Positions 53,668 through 64,000 of a stretch of 64,000 bases of DNA are shown here, one piece after another. The position numbers and the translations under genes are program-made. The DNA lies in the NCBI GenBank assembly GCA_963693365.1, contig CAVNZM010000001.1:20832001-20896000 (forward strand). The letters are read 5' to 3'. This DNA is from Amoebidium appalachense (taxonomy: Eukaryota; Ichthyosporea). Below the pieces are notes generated by a model that was not told the DNA's origin, made no database searches, and was given only the letters and a program-made list of their open reading frames with translations. How positions within the stretch are numbered: position 1 is the stretch's first letter; every line of letters begins with the position of its first letter.

Positions 53668-54549
53668 AGAGGGGGAGGGGAGGGGGGGAGGGGGGGGGGG
53701 GGGCACGCAGTGGCCACGGCCAGACTGGATGCTTTGATAAAACCTGCATGACGAAGGCAATTTATTAATCATTTCATTAAGAACTACCAATTGCACATGT
53801 AAAGCCAACAGTGGCTGTTCAGTGCAACGTTCCGAATTCGAATCTAGAGACGGAGGGGAGGGGGAGGGTTAGATCACGCCCTTGAATGTGCTATAGAGGA
53901 CGAAGAACACGTGCATAACGGACAGCCCTAAAGAGAGTGCAAACCGCACAGAGTATTTGGGGGGGGGGGGGGGGGGGGGGGTCAATGAGGTAGATGATTG
54001 GCCATAAGATGGGTCACGGTACACACGTGTGCAGCTGAAAAGCACAGTACTGCATGCATGTAAACATGCACACGCATGCAAGGAAGCTCCAATATCCCAA
54101 CATTGACCGCCTAAACCCAACCAGTATTTAATAAGGCCCCGGATAAGCAATGCATGGGGAGTAATATTATGTAGTTTATGAGACGGGGTTCGATATCATT
54201 GCGCTTCAAGTTTTTTCCACCCCCTCCGCCGGCGTCAAATAAAACAGCCTATCTGTGAACCTTAACATCCTGATATTCTTATGGACTCGTACTCAGTGAA
54301 TTAAGTGTGGGCAAAACGGTGCACCACCACCGGGCAATTAGCACTGTACAGGAGCAAGTGTGTGTATGCATATGTATGTGTGTAATTTGAGGAGGGGAGG
54401 AGGGGGAGGGGGCAGGAATACCCAATAATTATTGACAAGTTCATGTCTATGGACCCAAATTCACGGCCTGCAGCATTTTCCAGGACAGCCAATGAGAACC
54501 AGCCAGAAACGCGCAAGTGTGTGGTTTTTTTCTTTTCTTTTTTTTTTTT

Positions 54550-54580
<31 letters not shown>

Positions 54581-54734
54581 GGGGCTGGGATGCTCTGGGT
54601 TCAAATCTAGTGGTGGTTTCTGCGACAGGGTCAGACCGTGTGGTGGGGCAGAAGAGTGCTTTGTGGTGTTTTGCTTGAGCGCTAATATAACATAGCACAT
54701 TCTTAGAAGAGGGATGGGGGACGGGTGTGTATGT

Positions 54735-54765
<31 letters not shown>

Positions 54766-55367
54766 GGAGGGGTAAATTTCCTCTGTCGCATGATACGAGG
54801 AATAGTTTGTAAATTTACTTCGACATATTCTGGACGGTGCACTGGCTGTTACAAAAACGATACGAGTATCATAAGGGCACATTTAGTTGAAGTCCAAGGA
54901 GGAACTGGTTAGACAATTATGCTACAGTAACTAACAGAACTTGTGTTGGTGGTCAAGAAAAAATATGTGTGCTCTTTTGTGTACCTGTGTGTGTATGCAT
55001 ACTGTGGGAGTGAGTGCACGGGTGTACCTTGGCTTGCACACATTCGCAACTACGACATATTCCCTAGAAAACTGGCTGATCTGTTACTGCTAACAAACAC
55101 TTATTTGCTTTAGGTTGAGTATTTATGTGTGATATCTCTTCATCTCTCTCTTGGTTTGTGTGTGTGTGTGGTTACGATTGCAGGTGTGTCGGGTAACCTC
55201 TTACACACGATTAAAAAAAAAAAATCCAGATATATATTTGCCTAGTGCGTAGTGTCGAAGACACTCTTGACATTCACACCACAAAAGGGTTTCCGTTACT
55301 CGCTATCCCCAGGTTTGCACTAGCAAACACCAGAAGTATACCAACACGGTCGTTTGAACATCAACAT
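52134..55367. other. Intergenic region downstream of TIM44 and of the KEN-box gene
   Basis: Two genes converge on this region. No coding exon is supported. It holds CA-rich DNA near 52,580-52,720, poly-C at 53307-53340, poly-G then (GA)n at 53529-53664, a T(n)G(n) tract at 54538-54584, and GT/G runs at 54727-54766. The rest is unremarkable unique DNA. Confidence 0.5.
53529..53664 (+). repeat. Poly-G (about 43) followed by (GA)n
   Basis: One of the longest uninterrupted G runs in the window passes straight into about 45 GA units, giving a 135-base purine-only block. Confidence 0.9.
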
Positions 55368-55940
55368 TTAGGGAATCAGGAAGAGCAGGTTGACCCCCCG
55401 TGCCCTGTTTGGCCTCGACACGCCCCCAGCACGGACCTTCCTCACACGCAGACTCTTTCCTATCTTGAACACCCGTGTGGCATCCACCGTCTCTTCCCTC
55501 CTCCCCACCATCGACTTTCCTCTCCGTGCCTGGCACAGAACATGAACACTGCGGTTGAGCTGGCTGCTAAACCGACTCAGCTCGTAGATGCCGTCCGTTA
55601 TGGGCTCTATCCGTGGTGACCCCATGACCTGTGCGCATGGGGTATCTGCGTAGGCGGGCGGGGAGGGGGAGGGGTGTTGCTCGTAGCTTGAGGGATAGGC
55701 CGAGACGGCAGGGGCAGCAAAAAGGGTCTCTGTGAGTTCTTGCTGTGTGGGCGGTGAGAGTGGCGGTGACGGGGCGAGGTCGGGGCTGGAGGGCACGTGC
55801 TTTGAATTAAACGTGTTGGAGACGTCGTGGAAGGTCATGGCGGGTTTGCGCGCACCCTTTTTTGCGCTGTATTGCCGTGCGTGCACGTTTTCTTTTTCCT
55901 CGGTGGTGGGCACTAGTTGGGGTGCTGTTAGGGTTGCCAT
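55368..55940 (-). CDS. Intronless KEN-box protein of unknown family
   Basis: A 190-residue single-exon ORF starts at 55940 in strong context (CAACATGG). I do not recognise a domain. Visible features are a KEN box (EEKENV, residues 16-18) typical of APC/C substrates and, just after it, RKPAMTFHDVSN (31-42), which loosely resembles the destruction-box region of cyclins. A Ser/Pro-rich region has several minimal CDK sites (SSPDL, PSPPLSPP, later GSPR). The basic C-terminal part has KIGKSLRVRKVR. Composition is unlike the simple-repeat shadows around it, and its lack of introns is unusual here. A degradable cell-cycle regulator is an inference from these short motifs only. It could also be a chance ORF, though 190 codons with varied composition and a good start make that less likely. 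Confidence 0.5.
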   Translation of the reverse strand: MATLTAPQLVPTTEEKENVHARQYSAKKGARKPAMTFHDVSNTFNSKHVPSSPDLAPSPPLSPPTQQELTETLFAAPAVSAYPSSYEQHPSPSPPAYADTPCAQVMGSPRIEPITDGIYELSRFSSQLNRSVHVLCQARRGKSMVGRREETVDATRVFKIGKSLRVRKVRAGGVSRPNRARGVNLLFLIP

Positions 55941-56341
55941 GTTGATGTTTGCAAGAGGAGACAGAAAAGGGAAGGGGAGAGAAAAGAATATTATAACCAC
56001 TAGTGGCAGTTAGGAGGAGAAAGTGGGGAGAAAGTGAGGGTATGAGGTAAACTCGAAAAATCACTTTGTGCACCAACGGACACACATAACAACGGCTCAA
56101 ACGGTTTTTGGTTATACAAGCGTTTATACAAAACACACCCACACAGACTACCAGCTCACACTCACTTACTACTTAGCTGTGATATTATCGTATTATCGCT
56201 TCACTTTGAAAGTTTCGTTGGTTGGAAAAACAAGACCATCAGATCCTGCCAGCTTAAGTGTTTGTGTGAGTGTGTTGGGGAGGGGGCGGGTGGTCTGTTA
56301 TGAGATTCTCCGGTTGGCGCTCACAAAGAATTCAATTTGAA

Positions 56342-56411
56342 TTTCGCGCGGCGCGAGGGCGGCTGTGCCGTTATTGTATTTCATTGGTTAATTTTGCCGT
56401 GCACTGATTGG
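56342..56411 (-). promoter_or_regulatory. E2F-like and CCAAT-like sites upstream of the KEN-box gene
   Basis: TTTCGCGCG at 56342-56350 matches the E2F core. Two ATTGG pentamers at 56383-56387 and 56407-56411 read as CCAAT on the minus strand. They lie 400-470 bases upstream of the start at 55940. Confidence 0.4.
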
Positions 56412-56441
56412 TTGGCTAGGAATTTTTGGCTCCAGGGTGAG

Positions 56442-56449
56442 TATATAAG
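56442..56449 (+). promoter_or_regulatory. TATA box-like sequence, plus orientation
   Basis: TATATAAG follows the CCAAT pair by about 30 bases and reads into the plus strand. Downstream there is only a 22-codon ORF (from the ATG near 56491) and an AATAAA at 56571, so any plus-strand transcript would be short or non-coding. Confidence 0.3.
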
Positions 56450-57739
56450 CCAACAGACTCGCAGAAAAACAAACAAACGCTTGAACGTGTGATGGTCCAT
56501 GGAGCGAGAAGGAGGGAGGGAGAGAGTGAGGGAGGAGGGGTAAAAACAGTGTTGTCGTAGTATTGACAGGAATAAAGTATATACAGTCTATTTTTTCCCT
56601 ACTTTAGGGTTCCTTTTTGATCTGCCTTCAACCTTTCTCCTTTTCCGTTCACTTCTTTCCCGCTCTCCCTCCCTCCTTGTCTCTTTCTCACCTTCGTTCC
56701 TTCCTCACTCAAACCCTATTTCCCTCCTCCTTACTTCGGGCGTCTTCTTCTTGTTTTCCTCTCCTCGAAAGATTTCTAGACAGGTCTCTCTCTTTCTCTT
56801 TCTCCCTTTCTCTCCCTCTCTCCCTCTCTCCCTCTCTCCCCCGCTCCTTCCCTCCCTCCCTCCCTCCCTCCCTCCCTTCCCCTCCCTTTCCGCTCACTCT
56901 CAAGATCCCTCTTTTCAAGTGCTCACTCACTCACTCACACACACACACACACTCTCTCTCTCTCTCTCTCTCTCTCTCCCCCCCCCCCCCCCTCCTCTCT
57001 CTCCCTCTCTCCCTCTCTCTCCCCCCCCTCCCCCCCCCCTCTCTCTCTCTCTCTTTCTTTCTCCCTCCCTCTTCCTCTCCCTCCTTCCCTACCTCTCTCT
57101 CTCTCTCTCTCTCTCTCGCTCTCGCTCTCGCTCTCTCTCTCTCTATCTTCCTCCCACTCCCTCTCCCTCACCCTCTATCTTTCCCCCCATCCCCTTCCGC
57201 TTTCCTTTCCTTCTTCTCCCTCCCCCCCCGTCCGCGTCCCTTCCCCCCCCATCTCGCTCGCGCTCTATTCCTTCCTCCAACTCCCTCCACGCGAACATAT
57301 GTCCCTCCGACCCACCTCCCTCCTTCTTTCCTTCGCCCCGACACACAAATACAGCGCACACACCACCTAACATCAGTGTGAATGTATGAAACCGAAAACT
57401 AAAACGGATAAATAAAGAAAACAGTAATTTAGAAAAAGTAGACGACAAACCCCGAGGTACGAGAGTGTAGGCTAAGATCACCGAGAAGATTCTCGGAGAA
57501 GGAAAATAAGCATACCTGGTGTAATCCTATGTGCATAACAAAGCTCGATCATTTACAAGAAACAGTGACCCATTGAGCACTAAGCAAATTGGAACCAAAA
57601 ATAAAAAGAACTAAAAAAGTAAACACGTTCAAACAACCAGCCAGCCACCAGCGCATCCCTGCACACACACTGTGCAACCAACGACTGTTGCCTCAACCCA
57701 GAGACCATTTTTTTCTTTTTTCCTCCTCCTTTGTGTGTA

Positions 57740-57802
<63 letters not shown>

Positions 57803-57835
57803 GTTGTGGGGGGCGGGGGCGGGAACGGCGTCGCG

Positions 57836-57874
<39 letters not shown>

Positions 57875-57988
57875 GTGCCGGCCTGGTCAAACGTTGGGAT
57901 TGGCATAGTATAAAGCACAAGAAACTTCACAACATTACCTCCTCTCTCCCCTAAGAACACACAAACAAAAGAGAAAACGGGCCGGCCA

Positions 57989-58019
<31 letters not shown>

Positions 58020-58411
58020 TTGCTTACACACACAACACACACACACATACACACACAAACACACGTTGACACACACACACACAAGACAGTTGAGACATAC
58101 ACCATTATAATTTTATAATTATTTAAACTGCAATACGTGCAGTGTCACTCCACACAAACACATCAAAGAGGCTCAGTGTCACACACACGTGCGCCACGAT
58201 GTCATGTACACGCGCCAATAAAGGTCGATATATGCCTACATGTCTACCCCCGACCCCACCCCAACGCTCCCAAATGCACGCATGGGCCAAGTCCACGTGC
58301 ACGTGGGTGGCTCGCCGGTGTACAGAAACAACGTTTGAAAAGGGCGAGCAGTGTGTGTGTGGCCGTCATCCGATGATGGTGGTGGCGGTGGTCTAGGAGG
58401 GGGAAGGGCCC

Positions 58412-58446
<35 letters not shown>

Positions 58447-59099
58447 GGCATTTACTAACCTTTGATGGACGTATATGCAATTGGTACAGGACTGTTAGTG
58501 AGTGCAAGGATGATGCCTCATTGCATCATTCATGCACAAAAAGATATGCCACCAACATATCCATCCATATCACAGGCCTACATCACATTTCAAGATGTGT
58601 ACATATATCACCGGGATATATATCACATTTCAGCATATGTACATATTTGTATAGATATGTATTACAACAATCCAATTGGGCAGGACACATTCGAAAAATA
58701 ACCACAAAAAGTGCCATTTGGGCGTCTAAGGCTGCTTTAAAGAGCATACGTGCAAGCAAAAAAAAAAAAAAATCTACGTGCACAGCAGCAAGTGTGTGTA
58801 GTTGCACGTACATTTCCGTGCATGCGTGCATGTGACTGTGTGTGTTGTGTGTGCAAGCGTTTGTGCATGCTGGTGTGTGTAGCGTGTGTGTGTGTGTGTA
58901 CACACGTGTCTATGGCTCGGCATGACCATGCAGGGTTGCGTACAGTTAACGTGTATATACATCTCATAAGACTTCGGCAAATTCAGACCTCATACCACTC
59001 ACCTGGCCTTCATCATAACCACCCAACAACCACACCATTCAACACCCACCCATACCACCCATCTCAAACAATTATCATCACAAACCAACCCACCCACCC

Positions 59100-59590
59100 T
59101 CAGAAACTAAACCCACCACTCGTCTGGTTCTGCCCATTAGCATCAAACACATACTGCCCCCCCGCCACCTGAGGCCCATCCAAGCCCTCCTCCTCCTCTG
59201 CACTGAAGTACCTCACGATGATATCATGTGCCCGTCTATACACGTGGTCATTCTCGTGCCCCTGCAACCTCTCTATCTTGTCCAGTCCATAGCACTCCTC
59301 AACCATCAAACCATATGGGTTGGAGCCATCAGGCAGTGCCATGGCAGCCCCAGCCCTCAGTATGCGGTCAATACCGTCCAGCACTACTTGCAGTACCTTG
59401 CCGTCTAGTGGTAGCCCTAAAAGGTCACATAGCGGCCGTATAACACCCGTGTGCACCATGAACCTGGGGGGGGGGGGGAGGGGGGGGGGGGGTTGTTAGG
59501 ATGTGGTGTGGTAGTAAGGGACATTGTCATGCACTATGAGCCTGGGAGGTTAAAATGCAGAGCAGGAGCAATGTACAGGCGCCATGAAAA

Positions 59591-59655
<65 letters not shown>

Positions 59656-59758
59656 TTGAGAGCAAAGAAAATATTCAGGCATAAACAAGACATGGGGCCG
59701 GAAGCAGGAGGATACTGTAACAAGGAAAGACGATCGCGTAGCGATAAAGGGAAGGCAG

Positions 59759-59803
<45 letters not shown>

Positions 59804-60566
59804 GGCAAGGGCATTGTCAAGAGGGATTCAAGTCACCGACTGCATAGACAATTCAACCCAACCCAGGATAATGTAGGCAAATTCAAAGTGAGGCACCAAC
59901 CCAAACCATGATGTGAGGCACCAGCACATACCCAATCTGCTGGTCCGTACTGCCACATGCGGCATTGGCCACGGCCCATGCAGCCTCCTTCCTTGTCTTG
60001 TACTCGGCACTCTGCATGATCTCAAGCAGGATCCCAAGTATGTCCGCACCAAGCACCATCTATTAATAGAGTGTCAGTGCCAGGCATGCCTAGTAATAGA
60101 AGGTCAGTGCCATGCACCATCTTTAAATAGAGAGTCGGTGCCACGCACCATCCTTAAATAGAGAGTCGGTGCCACGCACCATCTTTAAATAGACGGTCAG
60201 CACCAGGCACCACCCATAAAATAGCCCCAGTGCCATGCATGCCTGCCATTATGAAGAAGGCGCCACACGCACCGATACACTGAAAATGTGCACAGACAGA
60301 CACATAATACCACATCTTTCATCATGAATGACAAACCTCCCCAACCCTCTGCCCCCTGCCCCCTGCCCCCTGCCCCCTCCTCCCCCCCTCCCCCCTCTTT
60401 ACCTCTATCTGGCTGGGTGTGCCTGCAGTGATATTCGAGATGGTCCAGCATGCCTCCTTCCTCAGCGCATCTTTGGGGCTCAGCAGCAGCTGCCGCAGGT
60501 TAGGTAGTGCCCCAGCATTCAGCACCCCCTGGAAGAAGGGGTCAGGGCAGAGGCACAAATAACACA

Positions 60567-60610
<44 letters not shown>

Positions 60611-61302
60611 CACACACACGCACATCCACCCCCCCCCCCCCACCACCCCACCTCCACCCAAAGCCACATGCAGGAGTACAGGCGCCCGAGCACCCACCCA
60701 CATCTCCACCACGGGGCACACATGCAGCCATCTCTATGACATAGCTTTAACCGGGACAGTGTGCGGTTGCATGCTAAAAGCAAGGCCACAGCAGGACACC
60801 CCAATACTCGCACGAAGATATAACAGAGACCACCACATAAAAGGGGGCATACGTGGAGCTGCATATTGGTGTGCACCAGTGGGAGTGCAAGTGCATGCTT
60901 GTGCAGTGGGCACATGTGTGCGTGTATGTGCACCGTGCCTGTCTGTATGCTGTGTATGCACGTGCCCCGTGTGTGTGAGTGTGTGTGTGTGTGCCTGTTT
61001 GTTGAGTACCTGTGTCTCCATGTCCTTGCCGGTGACGATATTCCCGATTGTGCGCAGGGCAGGGGACACCACCGCCTCCGATGGGTGGCTTTGGGCAGCC
61101 AGTGAGTGACCGTCCCCAATCGCCTTATATGGCACACAGACAACCACACAGGCAAAATATGCTCTCATCGGTCAAGCATGCTCGTTAAAGGCAGAAGGGG
61201 CCACGGGGGAAAAATCCGTGTGATCATCCGAGGGTAAGGGGAGGAGGAGGGATGGGGTTATGTTTGTGTTGCTACACGAAAACAAATTGGTGGGAGGAGG
61301 GG

Positions 61303-61345
<43 letters not shown>

Positions 61346-61869
61346 GGACGTGCATCTCCCCTCGTTTTTGGTATGTGTGTCAGTGTGTGTGTGTCTCCCT
61401 CTGTGTGTATATGCGTGTGCGTCCATGGGTGTGTGCATGCATTTGCGTGCCCAAGCTTGAGCATAGCGTGTGTCTCCATGTGTGTATGCATGTGCATGTG
61501 GGTGTGGGTGTTCTCGTGTATTTGTGTGTGGCCAATTGTCCACATGCATGTGCATAGTGTGTCTATATGTCCATGTGTGTGCATGCATTTACATGTGTGT
61601 GTACATTCATGTGTGAATACATATGCGCAGGTATGTGCCCATGTGTGTGCATGCGTGTGCATTGCAAGTGTTGCATGCACGTGCACACGGGCAGTTTGGG
61701 TGCACCTACAGCAGCAGGTCCACCAGCCTCTTGCAGACACCAGCCTCCAGCACAGCGGCAATCTTATCATTGGGCCCATCACTCAGATAGCTCAGCGCCC
61801 AGCAGGCATCTGTAAGTACCTCCTCATCCTCGGTGTAGATCAGACGCGCAAGCACGGGCAGCGCCTGCC

Positions 61870-61937
<68 letters not shown>

Positions 61938-61958
61938 ACGTCCAGACGTGAGTGGATG

Positions 61959-62007
<49 letters not shown>

Positions 62008-63062
62008 ACGCGCGCGGGCGCGTGTACGGTCTGTACTTGTGTGTGAACACGTGTGTGTGTGTGTATGTTGTTGGTGCAGGGAGCAGATGCAGGGAGAGTG
62101 TGTGTGTTGGAAGGGGGGGCCGGGAGGAGGAGGGAGGGGACAGAAGTTTGATTAGTATGTATTCTACCACTTTTCTCATTTAAGTCGACATTGGCATATC
62201 CCTGTGCGTGGTCACATAATTACTACCGGTACCGGATGTTTTGCCTACGAATAGCCACCTCCATAGAGTGCCCATGTAGAGAGAAGCAGGCACCCAGTAG
62301 ACGCAACAGACACAGACACACACAGCTGCATGCCTCCACCCATCTCAATGCCAGCCCACCTACAACCAACCACCTGCCACAGGGGCCCACACCATCCATC
62401 AAGGGCATATTACGATAGGGTTCCACACACTCCACCCCCAAGCATGCCCTGCGCCTGCACCCAACCCATGCTCTGTGTGTGTGCCCACCAGGTTGAAGTC
62501 CGGTGCAGGCTTCTTGCCCCTGCACAGGTTGCTGAGTGTCCACGTAGCATTGCGCACCATGGTGGGCCGTCTGCTGTGGCTCAGTATGTGCAGCAGCATG
62601 CCCATGGCCCCGTGCACTAGCACCTCATCACGGCACAGCGCACTGTCCCCTGCGATGTTGCCTAGCGCCCACACAGCCTGCAGCCACACACACTGAGCAT
62701 GTGCGGATATTGATTTGTCTCCCTGTATGATCCACTCACGCTGTGTGTGTGTGCTCTTTGGCCCCATGGTGGCATGCCCTCCCTCACTGCGCATGTCTTT
62801 CAGCATGTGCCTATGGTATTACCACACAGTATAGCAGGCAGCACACTTGCATCTAAAGCACATCTGCGGAAAATCTCGGGGTGACATGACTGAAAGGCAG
62901 AGCCGCCTCCGTAAACCTGCAACATACCTCCTTCTCCAGCCCTGCAAACTCCCCCCCCCCCCTCCCCCCCCCCCTTCCTCCCTAAACACACAGACACACA
63001 CACACACACACACACACACGAACACACGCACGCGCACGCGCACGCGCACGCACGCACACACG

Positions 63063-63117
<55 letters not shown>

Positions 63118-63439
63118 CTTCCCACCAAAAGCGACAAAAGAAAGAAAAAGCAGGAGGACAGGAGAGAGCGAGACGTGGTGGTGGGTGGGTGGGTGGGGGG
63201 GGAGGGGAGGGGGGCAGTAGGGGGGAGGGGGCATGGGGGAAATGGGGAAGAAGGGGCTCATAGGGTAAGGCAGGGAGGATCCTGAGGGGGGAAAAGAAGG
63301 GAGCGGGGGCAGGCGAGGGGCAGGAACCATAAAAGGGAAGACTGAGGGTCAGAAGGAGGGATGGAAAGGGAGGGAGGGGGGAAGGGGGGGAGAGAGAGGG
63401 CGGGGGAGGGGGAGAGAGAGAGAACAGCGGCCCATGTGC

Positions 63440-63514
<75 letters not shown>

Positions 63515-63644
63515 GCTCGCACACGTCCTCACTGGGGGACCTAAGCAGTTGCACAAAGGCAGGTACGGCATTGGCCCTGACCACCGCCTTTGTCTGCTGA
63601 GACGTGCCTGACGCTATGTTGGTCAGCGCCCATGCTGCCTCAAA
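59100..63644 (-). CDS. KPNA: Importin subunit alpha (karyopherin alpha), C-terminal seven exons
   Basis: Importin alpha is the ARM-repeat adaptor that binds nuclear localisation signals and hands cargo to importin beta. Exons, in order of transcription: 63644-63513, 62677-62489, 61873-61710, 61088-61010, 60528-60403, 60059-59932, 59463-59100 (TGA). All phases match and give 393 residues. Successive ARM repeats show the NLS-binding W-xxx-N pairs: [81 protein letters not shown]. The C terminus has [32 protein letters not shown], an acidic EEEEG and a Gly/Phe end (GGFSF), as in the family. The importin-beta-binding domain and first ARM repeat lie beyond the right edge. The first visible donor (63512) opens directly into (GT)n. 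Confidence 0.97.
60054..60237 (-). repeat. 31-bp tandem repeat carrying an importin-alpha acceptor, six units
   Basis: On the coding strand the true junction reads CTCTATTAATAG|ATGGTG. Upstream of it lie further units with CTCTATTTAAAG|ATGGTG, CTCTATTTAAG|GATGGTG and similar, each followed by GGCACCGA or GGCACTGA. Units are 30-31 bp. Each repeats the intron 3' end together with the first bases of the exon. Confidence 0.85.
61877..62006 (-). repeat. Paired (CA)n tracts before an importin-alpha acceptor
   Basis: Shown as GT on the plus strand, 61877-61936 and 61963-62006. On the coding strand they are CA tracts, and the first runs into the acceptor (cacag|GTGCGG) of the exon starting at 61873. 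Confidence 0.85.
63443..63512 (-). repeat. (GT)n tract forming an importin-alpha donor
   Basis: On the coding strand the exon end GAGCAG is followed directly by about 35 GT units, so the 5' splice site is the first repeat of a microsatellite. Confidence 0.9.
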
Positions 63645-63785
63645 CTGTGTGTGGGGGGTTAGGGTGCGTACTGAAGCACGAAGCACACAATCAGTAACAC
63701 ACAACACAATGCAGAGCGCAAATTACACACAGAGTATGCCTGATAAGGAGAGCCCTTTTTTTGGTGCGGGGTTGGGTGTTTTTTC

Positions 63786-63816
<31 letters not shown>

Positions 63817-64000
63817 TATACTATGTGGTGAATTTCTCGTGCTAGAAGCTGTTCTGTGGGTAGTTATTGAAAAAACCAATAATGTGTAAGTAACACATGC
63901 GCATACTATGGTACAAGGGGGGTTTCAATCCGAGCTACAATGTTGTGTTTTTTTCGTGTGACCCTCGTACTCCAGGGACACATTCACCATCCCCCCCTAT
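63645..64000. other. Right-edge importin-alpha intron sequence
   Basis: Nothing coding is recognised. A poly-G run lies at 63787-63815. On the coding strand this is a C run upstream of the acceptor at 63645. Confidence 0.4.

Larger units (their letters stand above)
55941..59099. other. Region between the KEN-box gene and importin alpha
   Basis: No gene is supported. The stretch 56,590-57,340 is an almost pure pyrimidine (CT-rich) block with (CT)n parts. Further on are (GT)n at 57744-57796, poly-G at 57839-57872, poly-C at 57990-58019 and 58,020-58,090 CA-rich DNA. A direct duplication around 58,585-58,650 repeats ATCACATTTCA followed by TGTACATAT. The long CT-rich ORFs on either strand are low-complexity artefacts. 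Confidence 0.5.

Noticed and set aside
54590-54680. GGTTCAAATC as a possible tRNA T-loop
   Set aside because: No matching acceptor stem, anticodon arm or D arm could be laid out on either strand.
56617-57389. Ser/Pro/Leu-rich ORFs in the CT-rich block, and Arg/Glu ORFs on the other strand
   Set aside because: The block is a low-complexity pyrimidine tract; its translations have no varied composition and no start or splice support.

Overview
This is a stretch of a eukaryotic nuclear genome. It has spliced genes with GT-AG introns, a mitochondrial presequence protein, TORC2, importin and FYVE components, and no operons. The gene set (Rictor, System III cytochrome c heme lyase, Tim44, importin alpha, an Agd3-type exopolysaccharide deacetylase) and the very dense, repeat-filled introns suggest an opisthokont. 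A unicellular holozoan (ichthyosporean-like) or an early-diverging fungus fits best; this placement is inference. No rRNA, tRNA, CRISPR array or prokaryotic feature was seen.

Layout. (1) 1-1928, minus: 5' part of a holocytochrome c synthase (HCCS) gene that runs off the left edge. (2) 3839-9374, plus: a FYVE-domain protein in at least seven exons. (3) 13720-32067, plus: a Rictor gene of about 31 exons, nearly complete, whose extreme N terminus is unresolved. (4) 34789-38656, plus: a secreted Agd3-like deacetylase in four exons. (5) 42941-52039, plus: TIM44 in twelve exons, complete. (6) 55940-55368, minus: an intronless KEN-box protein of unknown family with E2F- and CCAAT-like sites upstream. 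(7) 63644-59100, minus: importin alpha, C-terminal seven exons, running off the right edge. Exon phases were checked by hand. They match at the junctions listed, apart from Rictor exon 1 to exon 2, two steps in the FYVE gene, and one apparent 1-nt frameshift in Rictor.

The genes are unrelated housekeeping functions: TORC2 signalling, endosomal PI3P binding, mitochondrial import and heme attachment, nuclear import, and cell-surface polysaccharide modification. They do not form a cluster.

The striking biology lies in the introns. Minisatellites are seeded exactly on splice junctions and amplify splice sites: 39 identical 33-bp units carrying the TIM44 exon-6 acceptor; about 30 units carrying the Rictor exon-2 donor plus an acceptor-like site; six 31-bp units carrying an importin-alpha acceptor; and three poison acceptors in Rictor, each followed at once by an in-frame stop. 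Introns also tend to open in GT/G runs and close in CA/C runs on the transcribed strand. A roughly 110-140 bp dispersed element flanked by poly-C recurs in plus-strand introns. Composite T(n)G(n) tracts recur, and three GC-AG introns are supported by homology.
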